A stretch of DNA of 64,000 nt from Mesorhizobium sp. M1C.F.Ca.ET.210.01.1.1 (lineage in GTDB: Bacteria; Pseudomonadota; Alphaproteobacteria; Rhizobiales; Rhizobiaceae): NCBI RefSeq assembly GCF_004791585.1, contig NZ_SRUU01000016.1, forward strand, positions 1-64,000, given 5' to 3'. The notes below the pieces were generated by a model. The model was given only the letters and a program-made list of their open reading frames with translations. It had not been told where the DNA came from and ran no database searches. The position numbers and the translations under genes were made by a program. Of this stretch, positions 45,956-55,111 are shown piece by piece. The stretch's first letter is position 1; the number at the start of each line of letters is the position of its first letter.

Positions 45956-47500
45956 TTGGCGCTACGGATCGGCGGCGCGGTGCTCGATCTCGACCGGGGT
46001 ACGCTCCGGCGTGACGGCGAGATCGTGCCGGTCCGGCCGAAAACCCTGGAGCTGCTGGCCTATCTGACACGCAATCCCGGCCGGGTGCTGAGCAAGGATG
46101 AATTGCTGCAAGCGGTCTGGCCGGGAATCATCGTCTCGGAAGACTCGCTCACCCAATCGATCCACGACGCGCGCAAATCGATCGGCGACGAGGCCCAGGC
46201 GCTGATCCGCACCGTGCCGCGCCGAGGCTACCTGTTCCAGTCGCCAGAGATCGAGGCCGCGCCACCGCCCTCCGGCGCCATGGCTGCCGCTCGGGCGGAG
46301 CCGATGGTGGCCGTCCTGCCCTTCCATGTCGACCCGGCCGACGACGCCGCCAGGGCGCTGTTCGACGGCGCGGTCGAGGAGATCATCAACGCGCTCTCCC
46401 ACTTCAAGACCATCGCCGTGCTGGCACGTCATTCGGCCTTCGCTCTTGCCGAGCATTCGCGCCAGGACATCCGCGCGACCGCCGAGCGCCTCGGAGCTGA
46501 CTACGTCGCCGAAGGCAGTGTCGAGACGGCCGGAGCGGAATACAGCGCGCGCGTGGCGCTTACCGAGACGGCGTCCGGCCAGCGCGTCTGGGCCCAGACC
46601 TTCACTTTCGCCAAAGGCGAGATTTTTTCATTCCAGACGATGGTCGCGCAGCGGATCGTGACGACCCTGGTCGCCAACATCGAAAGCGCGGTGATGCGGC
46701 GCGGTCAGCCGGCGCCAACGGCCAATGTCGAGGCCTATCTGCATTTCCTGCGCGGGAAGGAGCTGCTGCGCAGCTATGGCGAGGGAGTGAACCAGGAGGC
46801 GCGCGCGCATTTCCTGAAGGCGATCGAGCGAGATCCGGGCTACGGGCTGGCGCACGCCTATCTTGCGCTCGCCGAGGTGATCATCGGCGGCTACGCCGAT
46901 GCGCCGCGCGCCGTGCTCGACCAGGCGCGCGACCGGGCGCTGCATGCGATCGCGCTCAGCCCCGACGAGGCACGATGCCACCGTAACCTGGCATTGACCC
47001 TGCTCTATCGGGGCCATGAGGAATACGATGCCGCCGAAAAGCATTTCGCCCGCGCGCTCGATCTCAACCCTTATGACGCCGACACGCTTGCCCAAACCGG
47101 CTATTTCCGCGCCTTACGCGGCGACGGTGAGGCCGGGCTCGCCCTGCTCGACAAGGCCATCCAGCTCAACCCCATGCATCCGAACTGGTATTATTACGAC
47201 CGCGGCGAAACCCTGCTGACGCTCGACCGGTATCGGGAAGCGGCGGCCTCCTTCTCGTGCCTGCCGCGCAAGGGCGCCTGGCAATGGGCGCGGCTGGCTG
47301 TCTGCCATGCGCTCGCCGGCGACGCCGAAAAGGCGCTGGCCTGCGCCAGGGAGGGTCGCGCGCTGAAGCCCGACCTAACCGTCGCGCAGATCGTCGGGGA
47401 GACGCGCCTGGAACGCGCGCAGGACCGCGAACGGGTCCGGCGCGGGCTCGAGCTTGCCGGCTGGGACACCGCCGGCTGTACCGGCCCGGACGCTCCCTAG
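45956..47500 (+). CDS. Winged-helix (CadC-type) regulator with TolB-like and TPR domains
   Basis: A 514-residue regulator. An OmpR/PhoB-type winged helix is at the N-terminus (about 1-95): 'VRPKTLELLAYLTRNPGRVL' and 'DSLTQSIHDARKSIGDEAQA' with 'LIRTVPRRGYLF'. No receiver domain is present, as in CadC. Residues about 110-235 are TolB-N-like ('PMVAVLPFHVDPADD', 'YVAEGSVETAGAEYSARVAL'), and about 240-480 are TPRs. No transmembrane helix is seen, unlike CadC. The frame opens with TTG at 45956 after 'acaaggg'. It is a paralogue of 43672-45126 outside the DNA-binding domain. Confidence 0.87.
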   Translation: MALRIGGAVLDLDRGTLRRDGEIVPVRPKTLELLAYLTRNPGRVLSKDELLQAVWPGIIVSEDSLTQSIHDARKSIGDEAQALIRTVPRRGYLFQSPEIEAAPPPSGAMAAARAEPMVAVLPFHVDPADDAARALFDGAVEEIINALSHFKTIAVLARHSAFALAEHSRQDIRATAERLGADYVAEGSVETAGAEYSARVALTETASGQRVWAQTFTFAKGEIFSFQTMVAQRIVTTLVANIESAVMRRGQPAPTANVEAYLHFLRGKELLRSYGEGVNQEARAHFLKAIERDPGYGLAHAYLALAEVIIGGYADAPRAVLDQARDRALHAIALSPDEARCHRNLALTLLYRGHEEYDAAEKHFARALDLNPYDADTLAQTGYFRALRGDGEAGLALLDKAIQLNPMHPNWYYYDRGETLLTLDRYREAAASFSCLPRKGAWQWARLAVCHALAGDAEKALACAREGRALKPDLTVAQIVGETRLERAQDRERVRRGLELAGWDTAGCTGPDAP

Positions 47501-47916
47501 AAGCTGATCTCCACGGCTGCGGCGCTCCGCCTGGCCTCGCCATGGAACACCGCCTCGATGTTGTTGCCGTCGGGGTCGAGCAGAAAGGCGGCATAATAGC
47601 CGGGGTGGTAGGGGCGCGCGCCCGGTGCGCCGTTGTCCCTGCCGCCGGCGGCAAGCCCCGCCTGGTAGAAGGCGTCGACCATGGCGCGGTCCTTGGCCTG
47701 GAAAGCGAGATGGTGGCGGCCGGTGAGCACGCCTTGCGCCGCCCGGCTGTCGGCGCTGGAGACGAACAGCTCGTCGGCCCAAAAGTAATCGTCGGCCTCG
47801 CCGCCGACCGGAATGCCCAGCACCTCCAACGCCGCGCCGTAGAAGCGCCGGCTGGCTTTCAGGTCGCGCACCACAAGCTGGATGTGGTCGATAAGCCGGC
47901 CGCGATAAAGTTCCAT
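47497..47916 (-). CDS. VOC-family protein (glyoxalase/dioxygenase-like)
   Basis: A 139-residue VOC protein. The N-terminal strand is 'LIDHIQLVVRDLKASRRFYG' with metal-ligand His. A middle His is in 'TGRHHLAFQAKDRAMVDAFY', and the C-terminal Glu ligand in 'LLDPDGNNIEAVFHGEA'. The ligand set (His, His, Glu) looks complete, so it may be enzymatic. The reaction is unknown; relatives include glyoxalase I and fosfomycin-type proteins. It converges on the winged-helix regulator, overlapping its stop by 4 bp. Confidence 0.9.
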   Translation of the reverse strand: MELYRGRLIDHIQLVVRDLKASRRFYGAALEVLGIPVGGEADDYFWADELFVSSADSRAAQGVLTGRHHLAFQAKDRAMVDAFYQAGLAAGGRDNGAPGARPYHPGYYAAFLLDPDGNNIEAVFHGEARRSAAAVEISF

Positions 47917-48000
47917 GGGTAGCGCCTCCTGGTTGAGGGGGTCAATCTAGAGGTGGCTGGCGTGCGGTCAATGCGGGGCATGGCGGTCTGCTGACACTGA

Positions 48001-48032
48001 GACGGCAGGACAGAGGGGGGCGCGAAGGAACT
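48001..48032. repeat. Family B repeat fragment
   Basis: 'gacggcaggacagagggggg' then 'cgcgaaggaact' is the same arm as at 125-178. It lies in the divergent gap between the VOC gene and an MFS gene. Confidence 0.6.
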
Positions 48033-48201
48033 CAGCCTTGCAGGCGACAGCCCAGTATTCCACCTCCAAAAATCCGGATAAAAAATGCAACCAGATTGTA
48101 GGATCGATGTCGACTGCGGCGTCCTTCGGACGCAAGCGGCACGATGAGCCTGGAAAACCCGTGCCGCATCAAACAGGATGCCCTACGGCATGGAGAAAAC
48201 C

Positions 48202-49410
48202 ATGAACCATTCCTATCGTTGGGTCATTGTCGCGGCTGGCGCGCTGATGACCTGTGTGGCGCTCGGCGCGATGTTCTCGCTGGCGATCTTCCTCGAGCCG
48301 ATGTCGCTCGACACCAACTGGTCGCGCGCCGGCATTTCCAGCGCCATGACCTTGAACTTCCTGGTGATGGGGCTCGGCGGCTTCGCCTGGGGCACGATCT
48401 ATGACCGCGTCGGGGCGCGGCCGGTCGTGCTTGCCGGCGCGGTGCTGCTCGGGCTGGCATTGGTGGTGGCGAGCCGCGCCAATTCCCTGCTGATCTTCCA
48501 GCTCAGCTACGGCGTAATCGTGGGGCTGGCGGCCAGCGCCTTCTTCGCGCCGATGATCGCGCTCACCACCGCCTGGTTCGACACCAACCGCAGCCTCGCA
48601 GTGTCGCTGGTCTCTGCCGGCATGGGCGTGGCGCCAATGACGATCTCACCCTTCGCGCGCTGGCTGATCTCGGCCTATGACTGGCGCACCGCCATGTTCG
48701 ACATCGGCGTCATGGCCTGGGTGCTGCTGCTCCCCGCTGTCCTGCTCGTACGCCAGCCGCCCGTCGCCCTCGCCTCGGCTGACGGCGCGCCGCAGTCCGC
48801 CGCCGACGACCCCGGCATGAGCGTCGGCCAGGCGCTGCGCTCGCCGCAATTCCTGATCCTCGGCCTCACCTTCTTTGCCTGCTGCGCGGCGCATTCCGGC
48901 CCGATCTTCCACATGGTGAGCTACGCGATGGCGTGCGGCGTGGCGCCGATGGCGGCCGTCTCGATCTACAGCGTCGAGGGCCTGGCGGGCCTCGGCGGGC
49001 GCCTGCTCTACGGCGTGCTTGCCGACAGGCTGGGCGTCAAGCCGGTGCTGGTCACCGGGCTCGCCATCCAGGGCCTGGTGATCGCCGCCTATCTCGGCGC
49101 TGGCCGCCTGGAACATTTCTACATCCTGGCCGTCATCTTCGGCGCCACCTATGGCGGCGTGATGCCGCTCTACGCGGTCTTGGCGCGCGAATATTTCGGC
49201 GGACTCATCATCGGCACCGTGCTCGGCGCCGCCACCATGCTCTCCAGCCTCGGCATGTCGTTCGGCCCGCTGGCCGGCGGCATGATCTACGACGCCTATG
49301 CGAGCTATTCCTGGCTGTTCATCGGCTCGGCGCTGGTGGGGCTCGGTGCGGCCGGCATCGCCATCGCCTTCCCGCCGCAGCCCAGCCGGCAGCGGCTGCA
49401 GATGGCGTAG
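48202..49410 (+). CDS. MFS transporter (OFA/monocarboxylate-like)
   Basis: A 402-residue membrane protein with 12 helices. The signature loop after helix 2 is 'GTIYDRVGARPVVLAGAVLL'. Other landmarks are 'FFAPMIALTTAWFDTNRSLA' and, in the second half, 'GVLADRLGVKPVLVTGLAIQ'. The helix 1 and 4 style matches the oxalate/formate antiporter and monocarboxylate carrier group. ATG 48202 has 'catggagaaaacc' as its ribosome site, preferred to 48178. The substrate is unknown. An ankyrin-repeat gene follows. Confidence 0.9.
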   Translation: MNHSYRWVIVAAGALMTCVALGAMFSLAIFLEPMSLDTNWSRAGISSAMTLNFLVMGLGGFAWGTIYDRVGARPVVLAGAVLLGLALVVASRANSLLIFQLSYGVIVGLAASAFFAPMIALTTAWFDTNRSLAVSLVSAGMGVAPMTISPFARWLISAYDWRTAMFDIGVMAWVLLLPAVLLVRQPPVALASADGAPQSAADDPGMSVGQALRSPQFLILGLTFFACCAAHSGPIFHMVSYAMACGVAPMAAVSIYSVEGLAGLGGRLLYGVLADRLGVKPVLVTGLAIQGLVIAAYLGAGRLEHFYILAVIFGATYGGVMPLYAVLAREYFGGLIIGTVLGAATMLSSLGMSFGPLAGGMIYDAYASYSWLFIGSALVGLGAAGIAIAFPPQPSRQRLQMA

Positions 49411-49531
49411 GCCTCGCAACGGCATCCGGCAGTTCCGATCTTCACGGAGCCGCCGGCTCGCTTCGGCGAGAAATCCATTTGCCCGGCGACGGCGAGTGTG
49501 AAACTCTCTCTGCGAAGACGCTGCATCTGAA

Positions 49532-50209
49532 ATGCCGGCGAGGCAGGCGCGATCCGGCGCAGGGGATACTGCAGTGGCCGCAAGCTTGGAATCCGCAGAA
49601 ACCAGGAATTGGGCCCGCCTGCTGATCGCGGCGGAGAGTGGCGATGCCGAGGCGCTTGGCTCGGAACTGGCGGCGGGCGCGGACGTCAACCAGACCGACG
49701 AAGGCGGCTGGACGGCGTTGCACCTTGCCGCCCACAATGGCCACATCGCCGCGCTCGAAGCCCTGATCGGCCACCCGGCGATCGACGTGAACTCGCGAAA
49801 CAGATGGAAGAGCACGCCCTTGAGCCTGGCCGCGGCCAAGGGTCATCTCGCCTGTATCCAGGCGCTGGTGAAGCATCCGCAGATCGATATCGATGCCCGC
49901 GCCGACTATTACGGCAGGACGCCACTGATCGAAGCCGCAAGGAACGGGCATCTGGACATCGTCAAGCTGCTGGTCGAGCACGGCGCCGACGTCAATGCGG
50001 CCGACAAGACGGGGCGCAACAGCGCGCTCATCGAGGCCATCAAGGGACGCCACTTCGAGGTCGCGCAATATCTGCTGGGCACCCGGAAGGTGAACTTCCT
50101 CAACAAGGACATGCGGCTCAATGCGCTGATCTGGGCCGGCAGCACGCGCAACGCCGAGCTCATCGGGAAGCTGGACACAGCGATCCACAGCTTTTTCGAA
50201 GGCAAGTGA
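49532..50209 (+). CDS. Ankyrin-repeat protein
   Basis: A protein of up to 225 residues with about four ankyrin repeats: 'GWTALHLAAHNGHIAALEAL', 'STPLSLAAAKGHLACIQALV', 'RTPLIEAARNGHLDIVKLLV' and 'NSALIEAIKGRHFEVAQYLL'. Such solenoids mediate protein contacts. There is no signal peptide, so it is cytoplasmic. ATG 49532 lacks a clear ribosome site; an in-frame GTG at 49574, with 'agggg' 8 bases before it, is a good alternative and would give 211 residues. Partner unknown. Confidence 0.87.
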   Translation: MPARQARSGAGDTAVAASLESAETRNWARLLIAAESGDAEALGSELAAGADVNQTDEGGWTALHLAAHNGHIAALEALIGHPAIDVNSRNRWKSTPLSLAAAKGHLACIQALVKHPQIDIDARADYYGRTPLIEAARNGHLDIVKLLVEHGADVNAADKTGRNSALIEAIKGRHFEVAQYLLGTRKVNFLNKDMRLNALIWAGSTRNAELIGKLDTAIHSFFEGK

Positions 50210-50233
50210 GCGGCAGCCGGCGGCGCTGAACCG

Positions 50234-50530
50234 TCAGGCCGGCGGCACACCCTCGAGGGCTATGATGCGCGTGCGAGCGCTGCGGAAGCGGATTTCCTTC
50301 AACCGCGCATATTCCGGCGAGTCGTACCAGGCGGTGAGCGAAGCCATGTCGGGAAATTCGATGATGACCAGGCGGTGAGGTTCCCAGTCGCCCTCGAACA
50401 CCCTGGTCGCGCCGCCGCGCGCAAGATAGTGCCCACCAAAGCGCGCCTCCGTCGCCGGGACCTCGCGCCTGTACTCGTCAAAAACGGCCATGTCGGTGAT
50501 TTCGACATCGGCAATCAGATAGGCGACCAT
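50234..50530 (-). CDS. DUF1330 protein
   Basis: A 98-residue dimeric alpha-beta-barrel-type protein. Typical segments are 'AYLIADVEITDMAVFDEYRR', 'ARFGGHYLARGGATRVFEGD' and 'LVIIEFPDMASLTAWYDSPE'. These match DUF1330, a ferredoxin-like fold family of unknown role. The ATG at 50530 is clear. The stop lies 25 bp from the ankyrin gene's stop (convergent). The GNAT gene upstream ends 10 bp before its start, so the two may be an operon. Confidence 0.9.
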   Translation of the reverse strand: MVAYLIADVEITDMAVFDEYRREVPATEARFGGHYLARGGATRVFEGDWEPHRLVIIEFPDMASLTAWYDSPEYARLKEIRFRSARTRIIALEGVPPA

Positions 50531-50540
50531 CGCAGCCCTC

Positions 50541-51077
50541 CTAGATCATCTTCCACATCAACAGGATCGGCACCGGCGCGCCGCCGGTATCGTCGAAGAT
50601 CCTCCTCCTGGGCTGGTAGCCGCAGGCGCGGTAGAGCGGCTCTCCGGCCATGGTCGCGCCGAGTTCGACGCGGCGGAAGCCTTCCTTCCTCGCGGCGTTT
50701 CCGCAGACGGAAAGGATGAGGCGGCCAACACCGCGCCGCACGAAATCGGGATGCGTGTACATCGCCCTGACGCGCGCCGCGTCCCTGGCGGGGTCGAGCA
50801 ATGCGGCGCTGCGCCCGGGCGTCTTGTCGCCGCCATACATGGTGGCGCGCCGGCTCCAGCCGCCGCAGCCGGCAAGCGCTTGTCCGCAAGTCACCACAAA
50901 ATAGGTTCCGTCATCGATGAGCTGCGTGTCGAGGCCCATGATGGCGCGGCTGGATTCGATCTGGGCGTCGTCGAGGAAGGGTTTTTGCAGCTCGGCGATC
51001 GCCAGCGCCATCAGCGCCGAAATCCCCTCGATGTCGTCGCGGGTCGCAATCCGGTACTGCAACTCCTGGCCGGCCAT
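50541..51077 (-). CDS. GNAT N-acetyltransferase
   Basis: A 178-residue acetyltransferase. The start 'YRIATRDDIEGISALMALAI' and the acetyl-CoA loop 'MYTHPDFVRRGVGRLILSVC' (R-R-G-V-G-R) are typical. It ends with 'EGFRRVELGATMAGEPLYRA' and 'CGYQPRRRIF'. The acceptor is unknown. ATG 51077 follows a weak ribosome site. It lies 10 bp upstream of the DUF1330 gene on the same strand, so they are probably co-transcribed. Confidence 0.9.
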   Translation of the reverse strand: MAGQELQYRIATRDDIEGISALMALAIAELQKPFLDDAQIESSRAIMGLDTQLIDDGTYFVVTCGQALAGCGGWSRRATMYGGDKTPGRSAALLDPARDAARVRAMYTHPDFVRRGVGRLILSVCGNAARKEGFRRVELGATMAGEPLYRACGYQPRRRIFDDTGGAPVPILLMWKMI

Positions 51078-51178
51078 TTGAAGAACGCCAAGGTTATATT
51101 AGCAATCTCTCATATTATAGTCGAAATGCTGCTGTCGCGAAAGCGCTTGATCCCGTCCAGAGCGGCGGTCTGCCGAGT

Positions 51179-51793
51179 TCAATTGCGCAGCGCGATCGTC
51201 GCCGCGGCGCCGCCCATGCACACGGCGGCGCCGCGGTTGAACAGGCGCGTGGCGCGCGGCGACTGCAGCGTGCGGCGCGTGCCGGCGCCGGCGACGGCGA
51301 AGGGGAACTGCACGGCGGCGAGGATGATGGCGGTGATGGCCAGCAGGGCCGGCACGTCGAGGGCGGACAGCGCGCCGATATCGACCACCGTCGGCAGGAT
51401 GGAGATGTAGAACAGCACCGATTTCGGGTTGCCGAGCGTAACCAGCACGCCGGAGAGGAAAGCGTTGCCGCCGCTCTTCGCCGCGCCGCCTTCGGAAGCC
51501 TCGAAACTCCCTCCCGCCTTCCAGAACTGGACGGCAAGGAAGCAGAGATAGACGACACCGGCCCATTTTATGGCGATCAGGAGGAAGCTGAAGGTCTCGG
51601 CGATGAAGGCGAGACCGGCCAGCACCGCGGCAAGATAGAGCACATCGCCCAGCACCATGCCGGCCGTCATCCAGGCCGCCTGGCGGTAGCCGCTGCTCAG
51701 CGCCTGCGCCACGATGGCGACGATCTGCGGCCCCGGGATGATGGCGGCGATCGCCAGCGCGCCGGAATAGGCGGCAAAGCCCGACAATGTCAT
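51179..51793 (-). CDS. LysE/RhtB-family amino-acid exporter
   Basis: A 204-residue inner-membrane exporter with about six helices. The family motif 'AIAAIIPGPQIVAIVAQALS' near the N-terminus and 'MTAGMVLGDVLYLAAVLAGL' follow the LysE/RhtB pattern. 'GVLVTLGNPKSVLFYISILP' is the second hallmark. It exports an amino acid or homoserine lactone-like compound; the substrate is unknown. ATG 51793 is chosen because the frame upstream (to 52009) reads through the end of the next GNAT gene. Confidence 0.91.
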   Translation of the reverse strand: MTLSGFAAYSGALAIAAIIPGPQIVAIVAQALSSGYRQAAWMTAGMVLGDVLYLAAVLAGLAFIAETFSFLLIAIKWAGVVYLCFLAVQFWKAGGSFEASEGGAAKSGGNAFLSGVLVTLGNPKSVLFYISILPTVVDIGALSALDVPALLAITAIILAAVQFPFAVAGAGTRRTLQSPRATRLFNRGAAVCMGGAAATIALRN

Positions 51794-51866
51794 TGTTGCA
51801 GTGTCCTTCGAGGCGAGATGGAGGGGAGCAAAATCGGCGGGTGGAGCGATGGTGTCAACCGGCAGT

Positions 51867-52433
51867 TCAAAGGAGGAGCCCCGCCACCTTCTTGTCGACG
51901 ACCCAGCGGTGCTTGCCGATCCGGCGGTTGCGGTTGAAACCCTGCGCTTCGAACATCGCCAGCGTGCCGTTGTGCAGGAAGGCGCCGGCGACCTTCCGGC
52001 CTTCGGCATCTTCCGGATAGCTTTCCACCATGCCGCCGCCGAGACGGCCGATCTCGGTCAGCGCGCCGGCAAGTGCTGCCGCCGCCACGCCCTTGCCGCG
52101 AAACGCCTTGTCGGAGAAGAAGCAGGTGATGCGCCAGTCGGGCAGCGCCGCCAGCCCTTCCTCGTAGGCGCGCCGGTGTTTTATGCGCGGCAATTCCCCG
52201 GTCGGTCCGAACTGGCACCAGCCGACACAGGCCGGACCGTCGAACACCAGAGCGGCATGCGCCCGGCCTTGGCGCACCAGGGCCTCCTTCGCCGCGCGGT
52301 TGCCGACGGCGCCAGCGCCCTTGGCGTGAAAGGCCATGCACCAGCAACCGCCCCACACGCCATTGTGCCGCTCGACCAGCGCGGCGAAATGCGGCCAGGT
52401 GGTCATGTCGAGCGGTTTTGTGCTGAGGTTCAT
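51867..52433 (-). CDS. GNAT N-acetyltransferase (large-substrate type)
   Basis: A 188-residue acetyltransferase. It opens 'MNLSTKPLDMTTWPHFAALV' and 'WGGCWCMAFH', with Cys-rich 'GGCWCM'. The acetyl-CoA loop is 'CFFSDKAFRGKGVAAAALAG' (R-G-K-G-V-A). A C-terminal 'AMFEAQGFNRNRRIGKHRWV' completes the fold. Either of two adjacent ATGs (52433, 52436) can start it, after 'gaggcg'. The longer frame upstream lies in repeat-like sequence. Acceptor unknown. Confidence 0.85.
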   Translation of the reverse strand: MNLSTKPLDMTTWPHFAALVERHNGVWGGCWCMAFHAKGAGAVGNRAAKEALVRQGRAHAALVFDGPACVGWCQFGPTGELPRIKHRRAYEEGLAALPDWRITCFFSDKAFRGKGVAAAALAGALTEIGRLGGGMVESYPEDAEGRKVAGAFLHNGTLAMFEAQGFNRNRRIGKHRWVVDKKVAGLLL

Positions 52434-52533
52434 CATCGCCTCCTCGGGCGGCGAGGATAGCCGATCCGGTTGGGTTTTGAAGCGCTGCGCCGGAGCTGCC
52501 GATCTCCCCCTCGTGGGGAGACTAGCCAATCCC

Positions 52534-54822
52534 CTACCCTGTCCCTGACCTCAGCGCCTCCCTGCCCTCGTTGTCGCGGCGCAGGCGCGCGTCGGAGATC
52601 AGCACCACGGGGCACGGGCAGCGCTGCAGCACGCCGCTCGTCGTTTCACCGAAGATGAGCTCGTCGCCCGGCCGCCGCGCCACGCCCATGACGATCAGCG
52701 CCACGTTCCTGCCGGCCTGGCGGGCGATGGCGTCGGCGGCGGCGGCCCGCGAGCGGATGGCGGTCTCGATCTCGACGCCATAGCGGTCGGCGAGCGCGAC
52801 AATGTCCTTCAGCACGGCCTCCCTGCGGCGATGCGAGACGGTGTCGCGCGGTTCATCGCGGGCGGCCCGCGCAACATAGAGCATCTTGACCGGCGCGCCG
52901 GTGACGGCGGCGATGGAAAGCGCCAGCTCGGCGCCGCGGCGGGCGACCGACGTGCCGTTGACCGGCACCAGGATCCGGCCCGACTGCTGGCCGAGCCTCG
53001 GCATATGCCGGCCGGCGCCCGTCGGCTTCAGCACCAAGCAGAGCGGGCCGTCGAAAGCGCCGGCGATCTCGCTCAGGCGATGCGAGAAGCTGCCTTTCGA
53101 TGTCACGGCGCGGCCGAGGCCGATCAACAGCATGCCGTAGCCCTTGCGCGCTTCCCTGGCGACCGCCTCGGCCGAGAGCGGGGCATCGTGCCGGCGGCGC
53201 ATGAGCGGTATCTCATGCGCCGGTTCCTCGTCGGCTTGCCTCGCCGCTTCGCGGCCCTCCTCGGCGCCCTTCTCGATCTCGTGGAGATGCGCTGCCTCGC
53301 CGGGCTCGGCTTCGCTTTCGCCGCTGGCATGCAGCGCCGTCATCGGCTTGCCGGCGCCGATCACGCCGGCAAGGTAGGCGGCAAAACGGCCAACCACGCC
53401 TTCGTCGACCACCACCAGGATCCGCTCCAGGTTGGCGATGAAGCCGCGCTGGTCGACCTCCTCGCGCTCCAGCCTCTTCTTCTCCGCCTCGCCGATCGAC
53501 AACCGGCCGAGCGCCCAGCGGAGCGTCGGCGGCATGGCCAGAGTGGTGATGACGGCCATGGTGAGGATCATGGTGAAGAGGTTGTGCGAGAGCACGCCCA
53601 TCGACAGGCCGATCGAGGCGACGATGACCTCGGTCGAGCCGCGCGCATTCATGCCGCAGCCGACGGCGATCCCCTCGGCGCGGCTCATGCCGGAAAATTC
53701 GGCGCCAATGAAAGCGCCGCCGAACTTGCCGATGCTGGCGATCACCACCAATGCCACGGTGAGCAGCATAAGCTCCGGGTCGGCAAGCACGGTGAGGTCG
53801 GCCGACAGACCGGCGACGCCGAAGAACACCGGCATGAACAGCGCCGTGATCACCCCTCGCAATTGCCCCTCGATGTGGCGGGACAGGATCGGCGACTCGC
53901 CGACCAGTATGCCGGCGACGAAGGCGCCGAGCACGGTGTGGACGCCGATCAGGTCGGTGATCAGCGCCATGGCGCCCATGATGGCGAGGATGACGGTGAC
54001 CACCGCATATTCCGAGCGGAAGGTGTCGTTGGTCCAGCGGATGGCGTCGAAGACGATGCGGCGGCCGAGCGTGAAGGAAAAAGCCATGAAGGCGGCGACG
54101 CCCAGGATCGTGAAGGCGAGGTTGCCGAGCTCGATGCGGCCCCGCGTGGCGATGCCGATGGTGATGGCGATGATCACCCAGCCGATCGTGTCCTCGATGA
54201 TGGCGGAGGAGACGATGATCTGGCCGAGGTCGCGGCGCATGAAGTTCATCTCGCGCACCACCATGGCGACGATCTTGACCGAGGAGATGGAGAGCGCGGT
54301 GCCGAGGAAGAGGCCGGCGACGACGCGCTCGCTGCCTGCGGCAAGCAGCGAGGCCGGCATGAACTGCGCCGCCACGAAGCCGAGCACGAAAGGCACCGCG
54401 ACGCCGGCGGCGGAAATCGAAAAGCAGGCGCGGCCGACGCGCCGCACCAGCCTCAGATCCGTCTCCATGCCGGTGAGCAGGAGGAGCATCAGGACGCCAA
54501 GCTGGGCGATGGCATTGATCATCGACTTCTGCGTGGCATCGCCGGCAAAGACCAGCCGCTCGGCCGCCGGCCACAGCCAGCCGAGCAGCGACGGCCCGAG
54601 CAGGATGCCGCCGATCAGCTGCCCCATCACCGCCGGCTGGCCGAGCCGCTCCAGCAACTCGCCGATGCCGCGGCCGACGACGAGCAGCAGGACGACTTCG
54701 AGAACGAAGATGCCTTCGCTGGACATGCCGCTCTTTTCGGCCGCGAAGGCGACGGCTGGCGTCAAAAGGAGCGATGAGGCGCCAAGCGCAATCGTCCAGC
54801 GCCGATTGAGTAAAAAGGACAA
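52534..54822 (-). CDS. CPA2-type cation/proton antiporter fused to a USP domain
   Basis: A 762-residue membrane protein. A signal-like helix comes first ('LGASSLLLTPAVAFAAEKSG'). The CPA2/KefB-like antiporter region (about residues 32-425) has a dozen helices with 'QPAVMGQLIGGILLGPSLLG' and 'GCGMNARGSTEVIVASIGLS'. The C-terminal part (about 470-762) holds universal-stress-protein sequence ending in the ATP-binding motif 'RRPGDELIFGETTSGVLQRC'. No TrkA-N (RCK) domain is present, unlike classical Kef. The start is TTG 54822 or GTG 54831, both after 'cgagggg'; the frame upstream to 55098 is repeat-derived. Confidence 0.85.
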   Translation of the reverse strand: MSFLLNRRWTIALGASSLLLTPAVAFAAEKSGMSSEGIFVLEVVLLLVVGRGIGELLERLGQPAVMGQLIGGILLGPSLLGWLWPAAERLVFAGDATQKSMINAIAQLGVLMLLLLTGMETDLRLVRRVGRACFSISAAGVAVPFVLGFVAAQFMPASLLAAGSERVVAGLFLGTALSISSVKIVAMVVREMNFMRRDLGQIIVSSAIIEDTIGWVIIAITIGIATRGRIELGNLAFTILGVAAFMAFSFTLGRRIVFDAIRWTNDTFRSEYAVVTVILAIMGAMALITDLIGVHTVLGAFVAGILVGESPILSRHIEGQLRGVITALFMPVFFGVAGLSADLTVLADPELMLLTVALVVIASIGKFGGAFIGAEFSGMSRAEGIAVGCGMNARGSTEVIVASIGLSMGVLSHNLFTMILTMAVITTLAMPPTLRWALGRLSIGEAEKKRLEREEVDQRGFIANLERILVVVDEGVVGRFAAYLAGVIGAGKPMTALHASGESEAEPGEAAHLHEIEKGAEEGREAARQADEEPAHEIPLMRRRHDAPLSAEAVAREARKGYGMLLIGLGRAVTSKGSFSHRLSEIAGAFDGPLCLVLKPTGAGRHMPRLGQQSGRILVPVNGTSVARRGAELALSIAAVTGAPVKMLYVARAARDEPRDTVSHRRREAVLKDIVALADRYGVEIETAIRSRAAAADAIARQAGRNVALIVMGVARRPGDELIFGETTSGVLQRCPCPVVLISDARLRRDNEGREALRSGTG

Positions 54823-54886
54823 TTCCTGCACCCCTCGATTATGCTTCGCGATAACGGTTTCGTATATCCATCGGTTGCACGGCTTT

Positions 54887-55013
54887 TCCTCGCCCCCACG
54901 ATAGTGGGGAGAGGTGGCTCGGCAAGCCGAGACGGAGAGGGGGAGCGCCCTACGAAGGCCCCTCTCCGTCCGCTTCGCGGACACCTCCCCCATCTTCGGC
55001 GGGGCGAGGAAGG
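54887..55013. repeat. Family C palindromic repeat pair
   Basis: Arms 'cctcgcccccacgatagtgg' with 'ggagaggtggctcggcaagc' and, inverted, 'ctccgtccgcttcgcggaca' with 'cctcccccatcttcggcggg'. It matches the 27145-27314 element. It lies upstream of the antiporter start and supplies its false N-terminal frame. Confidence 0.8.
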
Positions 55014-55111
55014 GTTCCCGACAATTCGATTCAAATGCGGCTGTGGATGTTTGCAGTTGGGTAAAGCGACTCGCGCATGGTCGAGACAAGGCGGGCAATA
55101 AGGAGAAGCTA

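Noticed and set aside
52831-54777. 648-codon plus-strand frame over the antiporter gene
   Set aside because: Antisense shadow of a gene with clear membrane and USP motifs.
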